From the NCBI RefSeq assembly GCF_002803155.1, contig NZ_NNBP01000023.1, forward strand, positions 62,001-126,000: DNA of 64,000 nt. Reading direction: 5' to 3'. Source of the stretch: Streptomyces sp. CB02959 (GTDB lineage Bacteria; Actinomycetota; Actinomycetes; Streptomycetales; Streptomycetaceae). Below the pieces are notes generated by a model, which worked only from the letters and a program-made list of their open reading frames with translations, had not been told where the DNA came from and ran no database searches. This document shows, piece by piece, positions 49,227 through 58,050 of the stretch (its first letter is position 1; each line of letters opens with the position of its first letter). The translations under genes were made by a program, and so were the position numbers.

Positions 49227-50597
49227 GTGAAGGACGTCGTCCCCACCGCCCCGCGCACGGTCAGCCATGACCTGCCCGTCTCACCGGAGTTGGCGCGGTT
49301 CCTGGCCAGCGACTGGGCGGCCACACCGCTGCCCGGCGACATCCGGCTGCCCGCCGCCGAGGTCACCCCCGCCCGCCGGGGCCGCCTCTCCGCCCGCTTC
49401 CCCGGCGAACGGCTGATCATCCCCGCCGGGGAACTCGCCGTCCGCTCCAACGACTGCGACCACCGGTTCCGGCCGCACAGCGCCTACGCCTGGCTCACCG
49501 GACTGACCGGCGAGGACCAGGCCGGACACGCCCTGGTCCTGGAACCGGACGGACCGCACCGGCACGAGGCGGTCCTGTACCTCCGCCCCCGCTCCCCGCG
49601 CACCGACGACGGCTTCTACCGGGACCGCCGGTACGGCGAGTTCTGGGTCGGCCGCCGCCCCGACCTCGCCGAGGCCGAGCGCATGACCGGCCTCCGCTGC
49701 GTCCACCTGGACGACCTCGGCGCGCTGCCGCCGGGCCGCGACGCCGCCACCGACGCGGAACTCGCCTCCGTCCTCGCCGAGTTGCGGCTCGTCAAGGACG
49801 CCTGGGAGGTCGCGCAGCTGCAGCTCGCCGTCGACCACACCACCGCCGGGTTCGAGGACGTCGTCCGCGCCCTTCCGCGCGCCCTCGCCCACCCGCGCGG
49901 CGAGCGGTGGATCGAGGGCGTCTTCGGCCTGCGCGCCCGCGCCGAGGGCAACGGCACCGGCTACGAGACCATCGCGGCCGGCGGCGCGCACGCCTGCGTC
50001 CTGCACTGGATCCGCAACGACGGCCCCCTGGACGCCCGGCAGTTGCTGCTCCTGGACGCCGGTGTGGAGACCGACACCCTCTACACCGCCGACATCACCC
50101 GCACCCTGCCGCTGTCCGGACGGTTCTCCCCGGTGCAGCGGCAGGTGTACGACCTGGTGCTCGCGGCCCAGGAGGCGGGCATCGCCGCCCTGAAGCCGGG
50201 TGCCCGCTTCCGTGACTTCCACCGCGCGGCGATGCGGGTGATCGCGGAGGGGCTCGCCGCATGGGGCGTCCTGAAGAGCCCGGAAGGGGACTTCCACCGC
50301 CGCTACACCCTGTGCAGCAGCGGGCACATGCTCGGGCTCGATGTGCACGACTGCGCCCGGGCGCGGGCGACGGCCTATCTGGACGGCGTGCTGGAGGAGG
50401 GGCAGGTCCTGACGGTCGAGCCCGGCCTCTACCTCCAGCCGGACGACGAGACGCTCCCGCCCGAACTGCGCGGTATCGGCGTACGGATCGAGGACGACCT
50501 GCTGATCACGGGGGAGGGGGCGCGGCTGATGTCGGGCGCGCTGCCCCGGACGCCGGAGGCGGTGGAGGACTGGATGGGCGAGTTGACGGAGGGCTGA
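49227..50597 (+). CDS. M24-family Xaa-Pro aminopeptidase (prolidase type)
   Basis: A 456-residue metallopeptidase. After an N-terminal creatinase-like domain it has the pita-bread fold with five metal ligands: LLLLDAGVETDTLYTADITR (two Asp), SGHMLGLDVHD (His), TVEPGLY (Glu) and VRIEDDLLI (Glu). It releases N-terminal residues before proline or hydroxyproline. The GTG at 49227 has GAGGAGGAG just upstream. It heads the hydroxyproline-degradation cluster, where it could free hydroxyproline from peptides of collagen type. Confidence 0.92.
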   Translation: MKDVVPTAPRTVSHDLPVSPELARFLASDWAATPLPGDIRLPAAEVTPARRGRLSARFPGERLIIPAGELAVRSNDCDHRFRPHSAYAWLTGLTGEDQAGHALVLEPDGPHRHEAVLYLRPRSPRTDDGFYRDRRYGEFWVGRRPDLAEAERMTGLRCVHLDDLGALPPGRDAATDAELASVLAELRLVKDAWEVAQLQLAVDHTTAGFEDVVRALPRALAHPRGERWIEGVFGLRARAEGNGTGYETIAAGGAHACVLHWIRNDGPLDARQLLLLDAGVETDTLYTADITRTLPLSGRFSPVQRQVYDLVLAAQEAGIAALKPGARFRDFHRAAMRVIAEGLAAWGVLKSPEGDFHRRYTLCSSGHMLGLDVHDCARARATAYLDGVLEEGQVLTVEPGLYLQPDDETLPPELRGIGVRIEDDLLITGEGARLMSGALPRTPEAVEDWMGELTEG

Positions 50598-50680
50598 CGC
50601 GGTCGGCCGTACGGGGGTGATCCGGGCCGTGCGCAGGGGAATTGGCGCACGGGTGGTGAGGTCTCTTGGCAGCGTGGGTG

Positions 50681-50700
50681 CAATGTGAAATATTACTGAC
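50681..50700 (+). promoter_or_regulatory. Shared operator motif, site 2 (dehydrogenase operon)
   Basis: CAATGTGAAATATTACTGAC ends directly before the GTG at 50701. Core GTGAAATATTAC (50685-50696). No Shine-Dalgarno precedes the GTG; AATATT lies 6 nt upstream of it, so the message may be leaderless with the operator over the -10 box. Confidence 0.65.
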
Positions 50701-51864
50701 GTGCCCACGAGATACTCTTCCCCGGATCTCCTCGTCATCGGGGCGGGCGTGGTCGGCGCCGCGTGCGCCTACTACGCGGCCCGGTGCGGACTGAGCGTCA
50801 CCGTGCTCGACCGCGGCCCGGTCGCCGGCGGGACCACGGGCGGCGGCGAAGGCAACCTCCTGGTCTCCGACAAGGAACCCGGACCCGAACTCGAACTGGC
50901 CCTGTACTCCGCCCGCTTGTGGCGCGAACTCGCCGAAGTCCTCCCCGCCCGGATCGAGTACGAGCCCAAGGGCGGCCTCGTGGTGGCCTCCGGCGAGGAG
51001 GGCCTGGCCGCCCTGCGGGACTTCGCGGCCCGGCAGGCGACGGCCGGGGTCACGGCGGAAGCGGTCCCGGCCGAGCGGCTCCGCGACCTGGAGCCGCACC
51101 TCGCCCCCGGCCTGGCGGGCGGCGTCCACTACCCGCAGGACGCGCAGGTGCAGCCCGCGCTCGCCGCCGCCCAGCTGCTGCGGGCCGGCGGCGACCGGGT
51201 GCGGCTGCGCCTGGGCGAGGAGGTCACCGGCCTCCTCACCGGCGCCCGGGGGGAGGTGCGCGGGGTGCGTACGCCCTCCGGTGACCTGCACGCCCCCTAC
51301 GTCGTGAACGCGGCGGGGACCTGGGGAGGCGAACTGGCCCGGCTCGCGGGTGTGCGGCTGCCGGTGCGGCCCCGGCGCGGCTTCGTGCTCGTCACCGAGC
51401 CGCTGCCGCGCGTGGTGCGGCGCAAGGTGTACGCCGCCGACTACGTCGCCGACGTCGCCAGCGACTCCGCCGCCCTCCAGACCTCCGTCGTCGTCGAAGG
51501 CACCCCGGCCGGACCCGTCCTGATCGGCGCGAGCCGCGAGCGCGTCGGCTTCGACCGCTCGCTCTCCGTGGAGGCGCTCGGCCGCCTCGCCGCACAGGCG
51601 GTACGGCTCTTCCCGGTCCTCGCCACCGTACGGGCCCTGCGGACCTACGCCGGCTTCCGCCCCTACCTGCCCGACCACCTCCCCGCGATCGGTCCCGACC
51701 CGCGCAGACCGGGGCTGCTGCACGCCTGCGGCCACGAAGGGGCGGGCATCGGGCTCGCCCCGGCGACCGGCCGGATCATCGCGGAATGCCTGACCGGCGG
51801 GGAACTCCCGCTCGACATCACGGCGTTCAGACCCGAACGGTTCGACGCGGGCGGGCCGCCGTGA
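50701..51864 (+). CDS. FAD-dependent D-hydroxyproline dehydrogenase, catalytic subunit
   Basis: A 387-residue flavoprotein of the DAO (DadA/HcnC) family. The FAD motif is VIGAGVVGAACAYYAARCGLSVTVLD, with GTTGGGEGNLLVSDKEPGPEL following, and the C-terminal GFRPYLPDHLPAIGPDPRRPGLLHACGHEGAGIGLAPATG. In related pathways this subunit (LhpB type) oxidises cis-4-hydroxy-D-proline to pyrroline-4-hydroxy-2-carboxylate, passing electrons to the two following subunits. Gene order dehydrogenase - 2Fe-2S - large flavoprotein matches that complex. It begins right after an operator motif. Confidence 0.85.
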   Translation: MPTRYSSPDLLVIGAGVVGAACAYYAARCGLSVTVLDRGPVAGGTTGGGEGNLLVSDKEPGPELELALYSARLWRELAEVLPARIEYEPKGGLVVASGEEGLAALRDFAARQATAGVTAEAVPAERLRDLEPHLAPGLAGGVHYPQDAQVQPALAAAQLLRAGGDRVRLRLGEEVTGLLTGARGEVRGVRTPSGDLHAPYVVNAAGTWGGELARLAGVRLPVRPRRGFVLVTEPLPRVVRRKVYAADYVADVASDSAALQTSVVVEGTPAGPVLIGASRERVGFDRSLSVEALGRLAAQAVRLFPVLATVRALRTYAGFRPYLPDHLPAIGPDPRRPGLLHACGHEGAGIGLAPATGRIIAECLTGGELPLDITAFRPERFDAGGPP

Positions 51865-51921
51865 CCGCCGTCCGCGCCCGCCCCCGACGCCGTCCCGCCC
51901 TCCCGCGAAAGGAACCCCGCC

Positions 51922-52242
51922 GTGGCACGTGACCGCACCCCCGCCGAGCTCGTCGGCGCGGCGCCCGGCACCGCGTTCGAGATCACCTTCGACGGGCGCC
52001 CGATCGCCGCGCTGCCCGGCCAGTCGCTGGCCGCCGCGCTGTGGGCCGCGGGCATCCTCGCCTGGCGCACCACCCGCGTCGGCGGCCGGCCGCGCGGCGC
52101 CTTCTGCGGCATCGGGCACTGCTTCGACTGCCTCGCCACCGTCAACGGGGAGCCCAACCGCCGGGCCTGCCTGGTCCCGGCGCGGCCCGGCGACACCGTC
52201 ACCACCCAGGAGGGGAACGGCCGTGCCGAGCTCGCCGTCTGA
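51922..52242 (+). CDS. 2Fe-2S subunit of the D-hydroxyproline dehydrogenase
   Basis: A 106-residue ferredoxin-like subunit: FEITFDGRPIAALPGQSLAAALWAAG, then Cys62, Cys67, Cys70 and Cys83 in FCGIGHCFDCLATVNGEPNRRAC, a plant-type [2Fe-2S] site. It corresponds to the HcnA/LhpF small subunit that carries electrons between the two flavoproteins. The GTG start has GAAAGGAAC before it. The gene overlaps the next one by 20 bp. Confidence 0.9.
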   Translation: MARDRTPAELVGAAPGTAFEITFDGRPIAALPGQSLAAALWAAGILAWRTTRVGGRPRGAFCGIGHCFDCLATVNGEPNRRACLVPARPGDTVTTQEGNGRAELAV

Positions 52243-53710
52243 AGCCCGGGAGTACGACCTCGCGGTGATCGGGGCGGGCCCCGCGGGCCTCGCCGGTGCC
52301 GTCGCCGCGGCCGAACGCGGCCTCACCGTCGCCCTGCTGGACACCGCCGCACGACCGGGCGGACAGTTCTACCGGCACCCCGCCGCCGCCCTCGGCGCCA
52401 CCCGCCCCGAAGCCCTGCACCACGACTGGTCCGCCTTCACCGCCCTGCGCCGCCGCCTGGCCGGCAGCGGTGTGACCCTGCTCGCCGGACACCACGTCTG
52501 GACGGTCGTCCCCGCCGAGCCGCAGGGCCGGTGGGACGTCCACGCCCTCACCGGGGCGGACGGCGACGGGGAGCGCCCGGTCCGCGTGCGGGCCCGCGCG
52601 GTCCTGCTCGCCACCGGCGCGTACGAGCGCCAACTCCCCTTCCCCGGCTGGACGTTGCCGGGGGTGGTGGGCGCCGGGGGAGCGCAGGCCATGCTGAAGT
52701 CCGGGCTGGTGCTGCCCGGACGGCGGGTGGTGGTGGCGGGCAGCGGCCCGCTGCTGCTCGCCGTCGCCGCGTCGCTCGCCGCGGCGGGCGCCCGCGTCCC
52801 GGCCGTGGTCGAGGCGTCCGGCTACCTCGGCTACGCCCGCCACCCCGGTGTCCTCGCCGCCAACGCGCACAAGGCGGCGGAGGCGGCGGTGCACGGCGCG
52901 GCGCTGCTGCGGCACGGAGTGCGGTTGCGCACCCGCAGCGCGGTGACCCGGGTGCACGGGTCCGACCGCGTCGAGGCCGTCACCGTCTCCCGGCTCGACC
53001 GCGACTGGCGGCCCGTACCGGGGTCCGGCCGCCGGATCGCCTGCGACGCCCTGGCGGTGGGCCACGGCCTGGTCCCGCAGCTCGAACTCGCCACCGGCCT
53101 GGGCTGTGCCGTGCGCCGCACCGAGGACGGCGCATACGCCCTCGCCCTCGACGCGCACCAGGAGACCTCCGTACCCGGCATCTGGTCGGCGGGCGAGACG
53201 GGCGGCATTGGTGGCGTCCAACTGGCATTCACCGAGGGGGAGTTGGCGGGGGTCGCGATCGCGGCCCGGCTGCGTGAGCGGCCCGCCGGCGCCGACCGCG
53301 GCCTGGTCCGGGCGCTGCGCCGCCGCCGCGACCGGATGCGGGCCTTCGCCGCCGTCATGGCCGCCGCGCACGCGCCCGGCCCCGGATGGACCCGGTGGCT
53401 CGACGAGGCGACGGAGGTGTGCCGGTGCGAGGAGGTCGCCGCGGGCCGGATCCGCGCTGCGGTCGCCGACGACGGCGCGCGGGACGCCCGCACCGTCAAG
53501 CTCCTCACCCGCGCCGGTATGGGCTGGTGCCAGGGCCGGGTCTGCGGGCCGGCGGTGGCCCGGCTGGCCGCCGAGGCGCCGGGCGCGCGGCTGCCGCCGT
53601 CCCCGGAGCGCCGGCCGCTGGCCGTCCCGGTCCCGTTGCGGGTGCTCGGCGCCTGCCACGGAACGACCGCGTCGGAACCCGCCGATCCGGAGGAGGGCGC
53701 CGACGGCTGA
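52223..53710 (+). CDS. Large flavoprotein subunit with BFD-like 2Fe-2S site
   Basis: A 495-residue subunit of the dehydrogenase (HcnB/LhpE type). The first Rossmann motif is LAVIGAGPAGLAGAVAAAERG, the second VVVAGSGPLLLAVAASLAAAG, with LLATGAYERQLPFPGWTLPGVVGAGGAQAMLKSG between them. The C-terminus has a BFD-like [2Fe-2S] site, Cys400 and Cys402 (CRCEE) and Cys436 and Cys441 (WCQGRVCGP). The last 45 residues are a Pro-rich tail. The GTG at 52223 has AGGAGGGG upstream and lies inside the small-subunit gene. Confidence 0.9.
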   Translation: MPSSPSEAREYDLAVIGAGPAGLAGAVAAAERGLTVALLDTAARPGGQFYRHPAAALGATRPEALHHDWSAFTALRRRLAGSGVTLLAGHHVWTVVPAEPQGRWDVHALTGADGDGERPVRVRARAVLLATGAYERQLPFPGWTLPGVVGAGGAQAMLKSGLVLPGRRVVVAGSGPLLLAVAASLAAAGARVPAVVEASGYLGYARHPGVLAANAHKAAEAAVHGAALLRHGVRLRTRSAVTRVHGSDRVEAVTVSRLDRDWRPVPGSGRRIACDALAVGHGLVPQLELATGLGCAVRRTEDGAYALALDAHQETSVPGIWSAGETGGIGGVQLAFTEGELAGVAIAARLRERPAGADRGLVRALRRRRDRMRAFAAVMAAAHAPGPGWTRWLDEATEVCRCEEVAAGRIRAAVADDGARDARTVKLLTRAGMGWCQGRVCGPAVARLAAEAPGARLPPSPERRPLAVPVPLRVLGACHGTTASEPADPEEGADG

Positions 53711-53822
53711 CCGGCTCCGACCCCTGCAATGCCACACCCCGCACACGCCCGACCCGCCACAGAGAACTCACTCACCACAGCGCCATCACAGTGCCACCAC
53801 ACGTCACAGAAGGGCTCCCTTC

Positions 53823-54740
53823 ATGACCGCCTCCTCCTCCGCCTCCTGGAGCACGGAACGCCCCTGGCGCGGCATCATGGCCGCCACCGCCCTGCCCCTG
53901 CGCGACGACCTGTCCGTCGACTACGACGCGTACGCCGTACACGTCCGCTGGCTCCTCGACAACGGCTGCGACGGCGTCGTCCCCAACGGCTCCCTGGGCG
54001 AGTACCAGACCCTGACCGACAAGGAACGCGCCCGCGTGGTGCGCACCGCCGTCGAGGCCGCCGGCGACGGTGCCCGGGTGATGCCCGGAGCGTCCGCGTA
54101 CGGCAGCGCCGCGGCACGCCGATGGGCCGAGCAGGCCGCCGAAGCGGGCTGCGGCAGCGTACTGCTGCTGCCGCCCAACGCCTTCCGCGCCGACGAGCCC
54201 GCCGTCCGGGCCCACTACGCCGAGGTCGCACGGGCCGGACTGCCGGTCGTGGCCTACAACAACCCCATCGACACCAAGGTCGACCTGACCCCCGCGCTCC
54301 TCGCCCGCCTCCACGGCGAGGGCGGCATCGTGGCGGTCAAGGAATTCACCGGCGACGTCCGCCGCGCCTACGAGATCGCCGAACTCGCCCCCGAACTGGA
54401 CCTGTTGGTCGGCGCGGACGACGTGCTCCTGGAACTGGCGCTGGCCGGTGCCGTCGGCTGGATCGCCGGATACCCCAACGCCTTCCCCGGTGCCTGCGCC
54501 GAGCTCTACCGCGCCGCCGTCGCCCGGGACCTGGACACCGCGCTGCCGCTGTACAAGTCCCTGCACGCGCTGCTCCGCTGGGACTCCCGGACCGAGTTCG
54601 TACAGGCGATCAAGGCATCGATGGACATCGTCGGCCGCCGCGGGGGTCCCACCCGGCCGCCGCGCCCCGCGCTGTCCGGCGCGGTCGCGGCCGAGGTGCG
54701 GGCCGCCACCGAGCAGGCCGTCGCCGCCGGCCACCGCTGA
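53823..54740 (+). CDS. Pyrroline-4-hydroxy-2-carboxylate deaminase (DapA family)
   Basis: A 305-residue TIM-barrel enzyme of the DHDPS/N-acetylneuraminate lyase family. The Schiff-base Lys173 is in VAVKEFTGD and Tyr145 in VVAYNNP; the substrate loop is NGSLGEYQTLT. In hydroxyproline clusters this member deaminates and dehydrates pyrroline-4-hydroxy-2-carboxylate to alpha-ketoglutarate semialdehyde (EC 3.5.4.22). True dihydrodipicolinate synthases read GTTGE where this has GSLGE, agreeing with the assignment. Start 53823 has GAAGGG upstream. Confidence 0.85.
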   Translation: MTASSSASWSTERPWRGIMAATALPLRDDLSVDYDAYAVHVRWLLDNGCDGVVPNGSLGEYQTLTDKERARVVRTAVEAAGDGARVMPGASAYGSAAARRWAEQAAEAGCGSVLLLPPNAFRADEPAVRAHYAEVARAGLPVVAYNNPIDTKVDLTPALLARLHGEGGIVAVKEFTGDVRRAYEIAELAPELDLLVGADDVLLELALAGAVGWIAGYPNAFPGACAELYRAAVARDLDTALPLYKSLHALLRWDSRTEFVQAIKASMDIVGRRGGPTRPPRPALSGAVAAEVRAATEQAVAAGHR

Positions 54741-54752
54741 CCGAGGAGAACC

Positions 54753-55757
54753 ATGCGCACCCGCCACGTCTTCCACGCCGTCGACTCCCACACCGAAGGC
54801 ATGCCCACGCGCGTGATCACCGGGGGCGTCGGGGTGATCCCCGGCGCCACCATGGCCGAGCGCAGGCTGCACTTCATCGAGCACCTGGACCACCTGCGCA
54901 CCCTGCTCATGTACGAACCGCGCGGCCACTCCTCGATGAGCGGCGCCGTCCTCCAGCCCCCGACCCGCCCCGACGCCGACTACGGTGTCCTGTTCATCGA
55001 GGTCTCCGGCGTCCTGCCGATGTGCGGACACGGCACCCTCGGGGTCGCCACCGTCCTCGTCGAGACCGGCATGGTCCCGGTCACCGAGCCCGTCACCACC
55101 GTCCGCCTCGACGCCCCCGCGGGCCTGATCAGCGTCGACGTCGCGGTCGAGGACGGACGGGCCAAGGCGGCCACCCTCACCAACGTGCCCGCCTTCTGCG
55201 TCGGCCTGGACCTCACGGCGGACGTGCCGGGCCACGGAACGGTGACGTACGACCTCGCCTACGGCGGGAACTTCTACGCCTTCGTCGAACTCGACGCGCT
55301 GGGGCTGCCGTTCGACCGCGCCCGCAAGGACGACCTGCTCGCCGCCGGCCTCGCCGTCATGGACGCGGTCAACGCCTCGCCCGACCGGCCCGTCCACCCG
55401 ACCCGGCCGGAGATCGCCGGCGTCAAACACGTCTACCTCGCCGCCCCCGGTTCCGACGCGCACCGCTCCCGGCACGCCATGGCCATCCACCCGGGCTGGT
55501 TCGACCGCTCGCCGTGCGGCACCGGCACCAGCGCGCGGATGGCCCAGCTCCACGCCCGCGGCGCGCTGCCCCTGCACCGCGACTTCCGCAACGAGTCGTT
55601 CATCGGTACGCGGTTCACCGGGCGCCTCATCGAGGAGACGGAGGTCGGCGGGGTGCCGGCCGTCGTACCCCGCATCACCGGGCGCGCCTGGATCACCGGC
55701 ACCGCCCAGTACTTCCTCGACCCCGAGGACCCCTTCCCCGGAGGATTCCTGCTGTGA
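54753..55757 (+). CDS. 4-hydroxyproline 2-epimerase (proline racemase family)
   Basis: A 334-residue proline-racemase-fold enzyme with both catalytic cysteines: Cys91 in PMCGHGTLG and Cys255 in SPCGTGTSARMA. The pair means a racemase/epimerase rather than a dehydratase, in which the first Cys is Thr. It would turn trans-4-hydroxy-L-proline into cis-4-hydroxy-D-proline, the substrate of the upstream dehydrogenase; the neighbours favour hydroxyproline over proline, but sequence alone does not settle it. The start has GAGGAG 6 nt upstream; the stop overlaps the next start. Confidence 0.87.
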   Translation: MRTRHVFHAVDSHTEGMPTRVITGGVGVIPGATMAERRLHFIEHLDHLRTLLMYEPRGHSSMSGAVLQPPTRPDADYGVLFIEVSGVLPMCGHGTLGVATVLVETGMVPVTEPVTTVRLDAPAGLISVDVAVEDGRAKAATLTNVPAFCVGLDLTADVPGHGTVTYDLAYGGNFYAFVELDALGLPFDRARKDDLLAAGLAVMDAVNASPDRPVHPTRPEIAGVKHVYLAAPGSDAHRSRHAMAIHPGWFDRSPCGTGTSARMAQLHARGALPLHRDFRNESFIGTRFTGRLIEETEVGGVPAVVPRITGRAWITGTAQYFLDPEDPFPGGFLL

Positions 55758-57136
55758 GCACCGCCCCGGACCCGGTCGTCTCCCGCAACCCGGCCGACCC
55801 CTCAGACGTGGTCGTGGAGACCGCGGCCCCCGGCGCCCTCGCCGCCGTCGACGCCGTCGAACGCGCCCGCGCCGCACAGCCCGACTGGCTGCGCGGCGGC
55901 GCGGCGGCCCGCGCGGCGGCCCTCGGCGCGATCGCCGCCGCCGTCGAGGCCGCCGCGGACGAACTGACCGCGCTCGCCGTACGCGAGGTGGGCAAACCCG
56001 TCACCGAGGCCCGCGCCGAAGTGGCCCGCACCGCCGCGATCTGGCGCTACTACGCCCAGGCCCCCTACGAAGCCACCGGCGCCGTCCACGAGGCGGCCGA
56101 CGGCGCCGGACTGCTGCTCACCCGCCGCCGTCCGCACGGCGTCGCCGGCCTGATCACCCCGTGGAACTTCCCCTTCGCGATCCCCAGTTGGAAGGCGGCC
56201 CCCGCACTCGCCACCGGCAACACCGTCGTCCTCAAACCCGCCCCCGAAGCCACCGCCTGCGCACAGCGCCTGGCCGAAATCATCCAACAGGTCCTACCTG
56301 AACGGGTGTTGACGGTGCTGCCCGGCGGCGCCACCGAGGGGGGCGCGGTCGTCTCCGCCGCCGACATCGTCTCCTTCACCGGCTCCACCGCCGTCGGCCA
56401 GGCCGTCGCGCGCACCGGCACCGCCCGCGGCGTCCCCGTACAGGCTGAGATGGGCGGGCTGAACGCGGCGATCGTCCTGCCGGACGCCGACCCGGCGACC
56501 GCGGCCGCGCACCTCGCCGCCGCGATCGCCGGATTCGCGGGCCAGAAGTGCACCGCCACCAGCCGCGTGATCGCCGTGGGCGCGGCCCTCGGCCCCCTGC
56601 GCGAGGCACTGGTCGAGCACCTCCGGGCACTCCCGGTGGGCGACCCCGCGGACCCCGCCACCGTCTGCGGCCCCCTCATCGACGAGCCGGCCCGCAGGTG
56701 CGTGACCGAGGCCCGCCGGGGACTGCCCGCACTCGCCGGCACCCCGGAACCCGCCGGGAGCACCGGCTGGTACGCGGCCCCGGCCCTGGTGGAGAACGTG
56801 CCGCCGGGCCATCCGCTCCTGCGGCAGGAGGTCTTCGGCCCGCTCGCCGTACTGCTCCGCGCCGACGACCTGGACGAGGCGGTGCGGATCACCAACTCCG
56901 CCCCGTACGGCCTGGTCACCTCGGTGCACACGGCCTCGCTCGACGCGGCCCTGCACGGGCTCGACCGGCTCGACACCGGCATGATCCGGGTCAACGCCCC
57001 GTCCACCGGTGTCGACTTCCACCTGCCGTTCGGCGGTACCAAGGCATCCAGTCGGGGTCCGCGCGAACAGGGCCGTGCGGCCCTGGACTTCTACACCTCG
57101 ACCCGCACCTACGGCCTCGCCCCCGCACACCCGTAG
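55754..57136 (+). CDS. Alpha-ketoglutarate semialdehyde dehydrogenase
   Basis: A 460-residue aldehyde dehydrogenase. Asn in TPWNFPF, general base Glu232 in AEMGGLNAA, nucleophile Cys266 in GQKCTATS, and NAD-binding LKPAPEATACAQ and FTGSTAVGQAV. In this setting it oxidises alpha-ketoglutarate semialdehyde to 2-oxoglutarate, feeding the TCA cycle. The GTG start overlaps the epimerase stop (GTGA), so the two are coupled. Confidence 0.88.
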   Translation: MSTAPDPVVSRNPADPSDVVVETAAPGALAAVDAVERARAAQPDWLRGGAAARAAALGAIAAAVEAAADELTALAVREVGKPVTEARAEVARTAAIWRYYAQAPYEATGAVHEAADGAGLLLTRRRPHGVAGLITPWNFPFAIPSWKAAPALATGNTVVLKPAPEATACAQRLAEIIQQVLPERVLTVLPGGATEGGAVVSAADIVSFTGSTAVGQAVARTGTARGVPVQAEMGGLNAAIVLPDADPATAAAHLAAAIAGFAGQKCTATSRVIAVGAALGPLREALVEHLRALPVGDPADPATVCGPLIDEPARRCVTEARRGLPALAGTPEPAGSTGWYAAPALVENVPPGHPLLRQEVFGPLAVLLRADDLDEAVRITNSAPYGLVTSVHTASLDAALHGLDRLDTGMIRVNAPSTGVDFHLPFGGTKASSRGPREQGRAALDFYTSTRTYGLAPAHP

Positions 57137-57153
57137 GCACCTGCCAAAACAAC

Positions 57154-57165
57154 GTGACATTGTAC
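57154..57165 (+). promoter_or_regulatory. Shared operator motif, site 3 (gntR)
   Basis: GTGACATTGTAC overlaps a likely promoter of the regulator gene: CTGCCA (57141-57146), 16 bp, TACTCT (57163-57168). Matches the two other sites (49120, 50685) at 9 of 12 and 8 of 12 positions. Suggests autoregulation. Confidence 0.6.
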
Positions 57166-57216
57166 TCTGGTGATCCGCTCGGGCACGAGGACAGGGCACG
57201 AAGGGAACACCACGAC

Positions 57217-57930
57217 ATGGGTCACCTGCAGCGCAACCTCAACACCACCAGGGAGCGGCTGCGCGACCAGGTCGCCCACCACCTGCGGGCCGCCCTGATC
57301 TCCGGTGAACTCCGCCCCGGCGAGGTCTACTCGGCACCCGGCCTCGCGGAGGACTTCGGGATCTCCGCGACGCCGGTGCGCGAGGCGATGCTCGACCTGG
57401 CCCGCGAAGGTCTGGTCGAACCCGTCCGCAACAAGGGCTTCCGGGTCACCGAGGTCGACGAGCGCGACCTCGACCAGTACTCCGAGATCCGGACCCTCAT
57501 CGAGGTCCCCATGATCGGCCGCATCACGCGCAGCGCAGCCCGCGAGGAGCTGGAGGCGCTGCGCCCGGTCGCCGAGGAGATCGTGCGGGCCGCCCGCGCG
57601 CACGACCTCATCGGCTACCTGGACGCCGACCGCCAGTTCCACCTCTCCCTCCTCGCGCTCGCCGGAAACGACCGGCTCGTGGAGACCGTCGGCGACCTGC
57701 GCAAGCGCTCCCGCCTGTACGGCCTGACCGCCCTGGACGAACGCGACCAGCTGCTGCCCTCGGCCGAGGAGCACATCGAACTCCTCGACCTGATGGTGGC
57801 CGGGGGCGCCAAGGCCGCCGAGAAGTGCATGGCCCGCCACCTGGGCCATGTGCGGTCGCTGTGGGCCGAGAGCGCGCGGGAGCGCACGCCCGCCCGGCGC
57901 GGCCTCGGCGTCCGCCTCGACTCCCGGTAG
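57217..57930 (+). CDS. GntR-family FCD regulator
   Basis: A 237-residue FadR-type regulator: N-terminal winged helix (RDQVAHHLRAALISGELRPGEVYSAPGLAEDFGISATPVREAMLDLAREGLVEPVRNKGFRV) and a C-terminal all-helical FCD ligand domain (LIEVPMIGRI, DLIGYLDADRQFHLSLLALAGNDRLVETV, HIELLDLMVAGG, ARHLGHVRSLW) with Asp and His residues that could hold a metal and a small acid ligand. Likely controls the hydroxyproline genes through the three shared operators and responds to hydroxyproline or a pathway intermediate. AAGGGAAC precedes the ATG. Confidence 0.9.
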   Translation: MGHLQRNLNTTRERLRDQVAHHLRAALISGELRPGEVYSAPGLAEDFGISATPVREAMLDLAREGLVEPVRNKGFRVTEVDERDLDQYSEIRTLIEVPMIGRITRSAAREELEALRPVAEEIVRAARAHDLIGYLDADRQFHLSLLALAGNDRLVETVGDLRKRSRLYGLTALDERDQLLPSAEEHIELLDLMVAGGAKAAEKCMARHLGHVRSLWAESARERTPARRGLGVRLDSR

Positions 57931-57993
57931 CGCACCGCACGCCGCGCCTCCCGCGCCGCATCGCGCAGCCCACCCCGCCCACCACACGCCACC

Positions 57994-58023
57994 GCCCTCG
58001 GATGCGCCCCCGCACCCGAGGGC
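57994..58023 (+). terminator. Weak hairpin after the GntR gene
   Basis: GCCCTCGG (57994-58001) pairs with CCGAGGGC (58016-58023) around a 14-nt loop, 63 nt after the regulator stop and 28 nt before the peptidase start. It may only partly terminate. Confidence 0.4.
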
Positions 58024-58050
58024 GCCGACCGGCACGCCCGGGAAGAGCCC

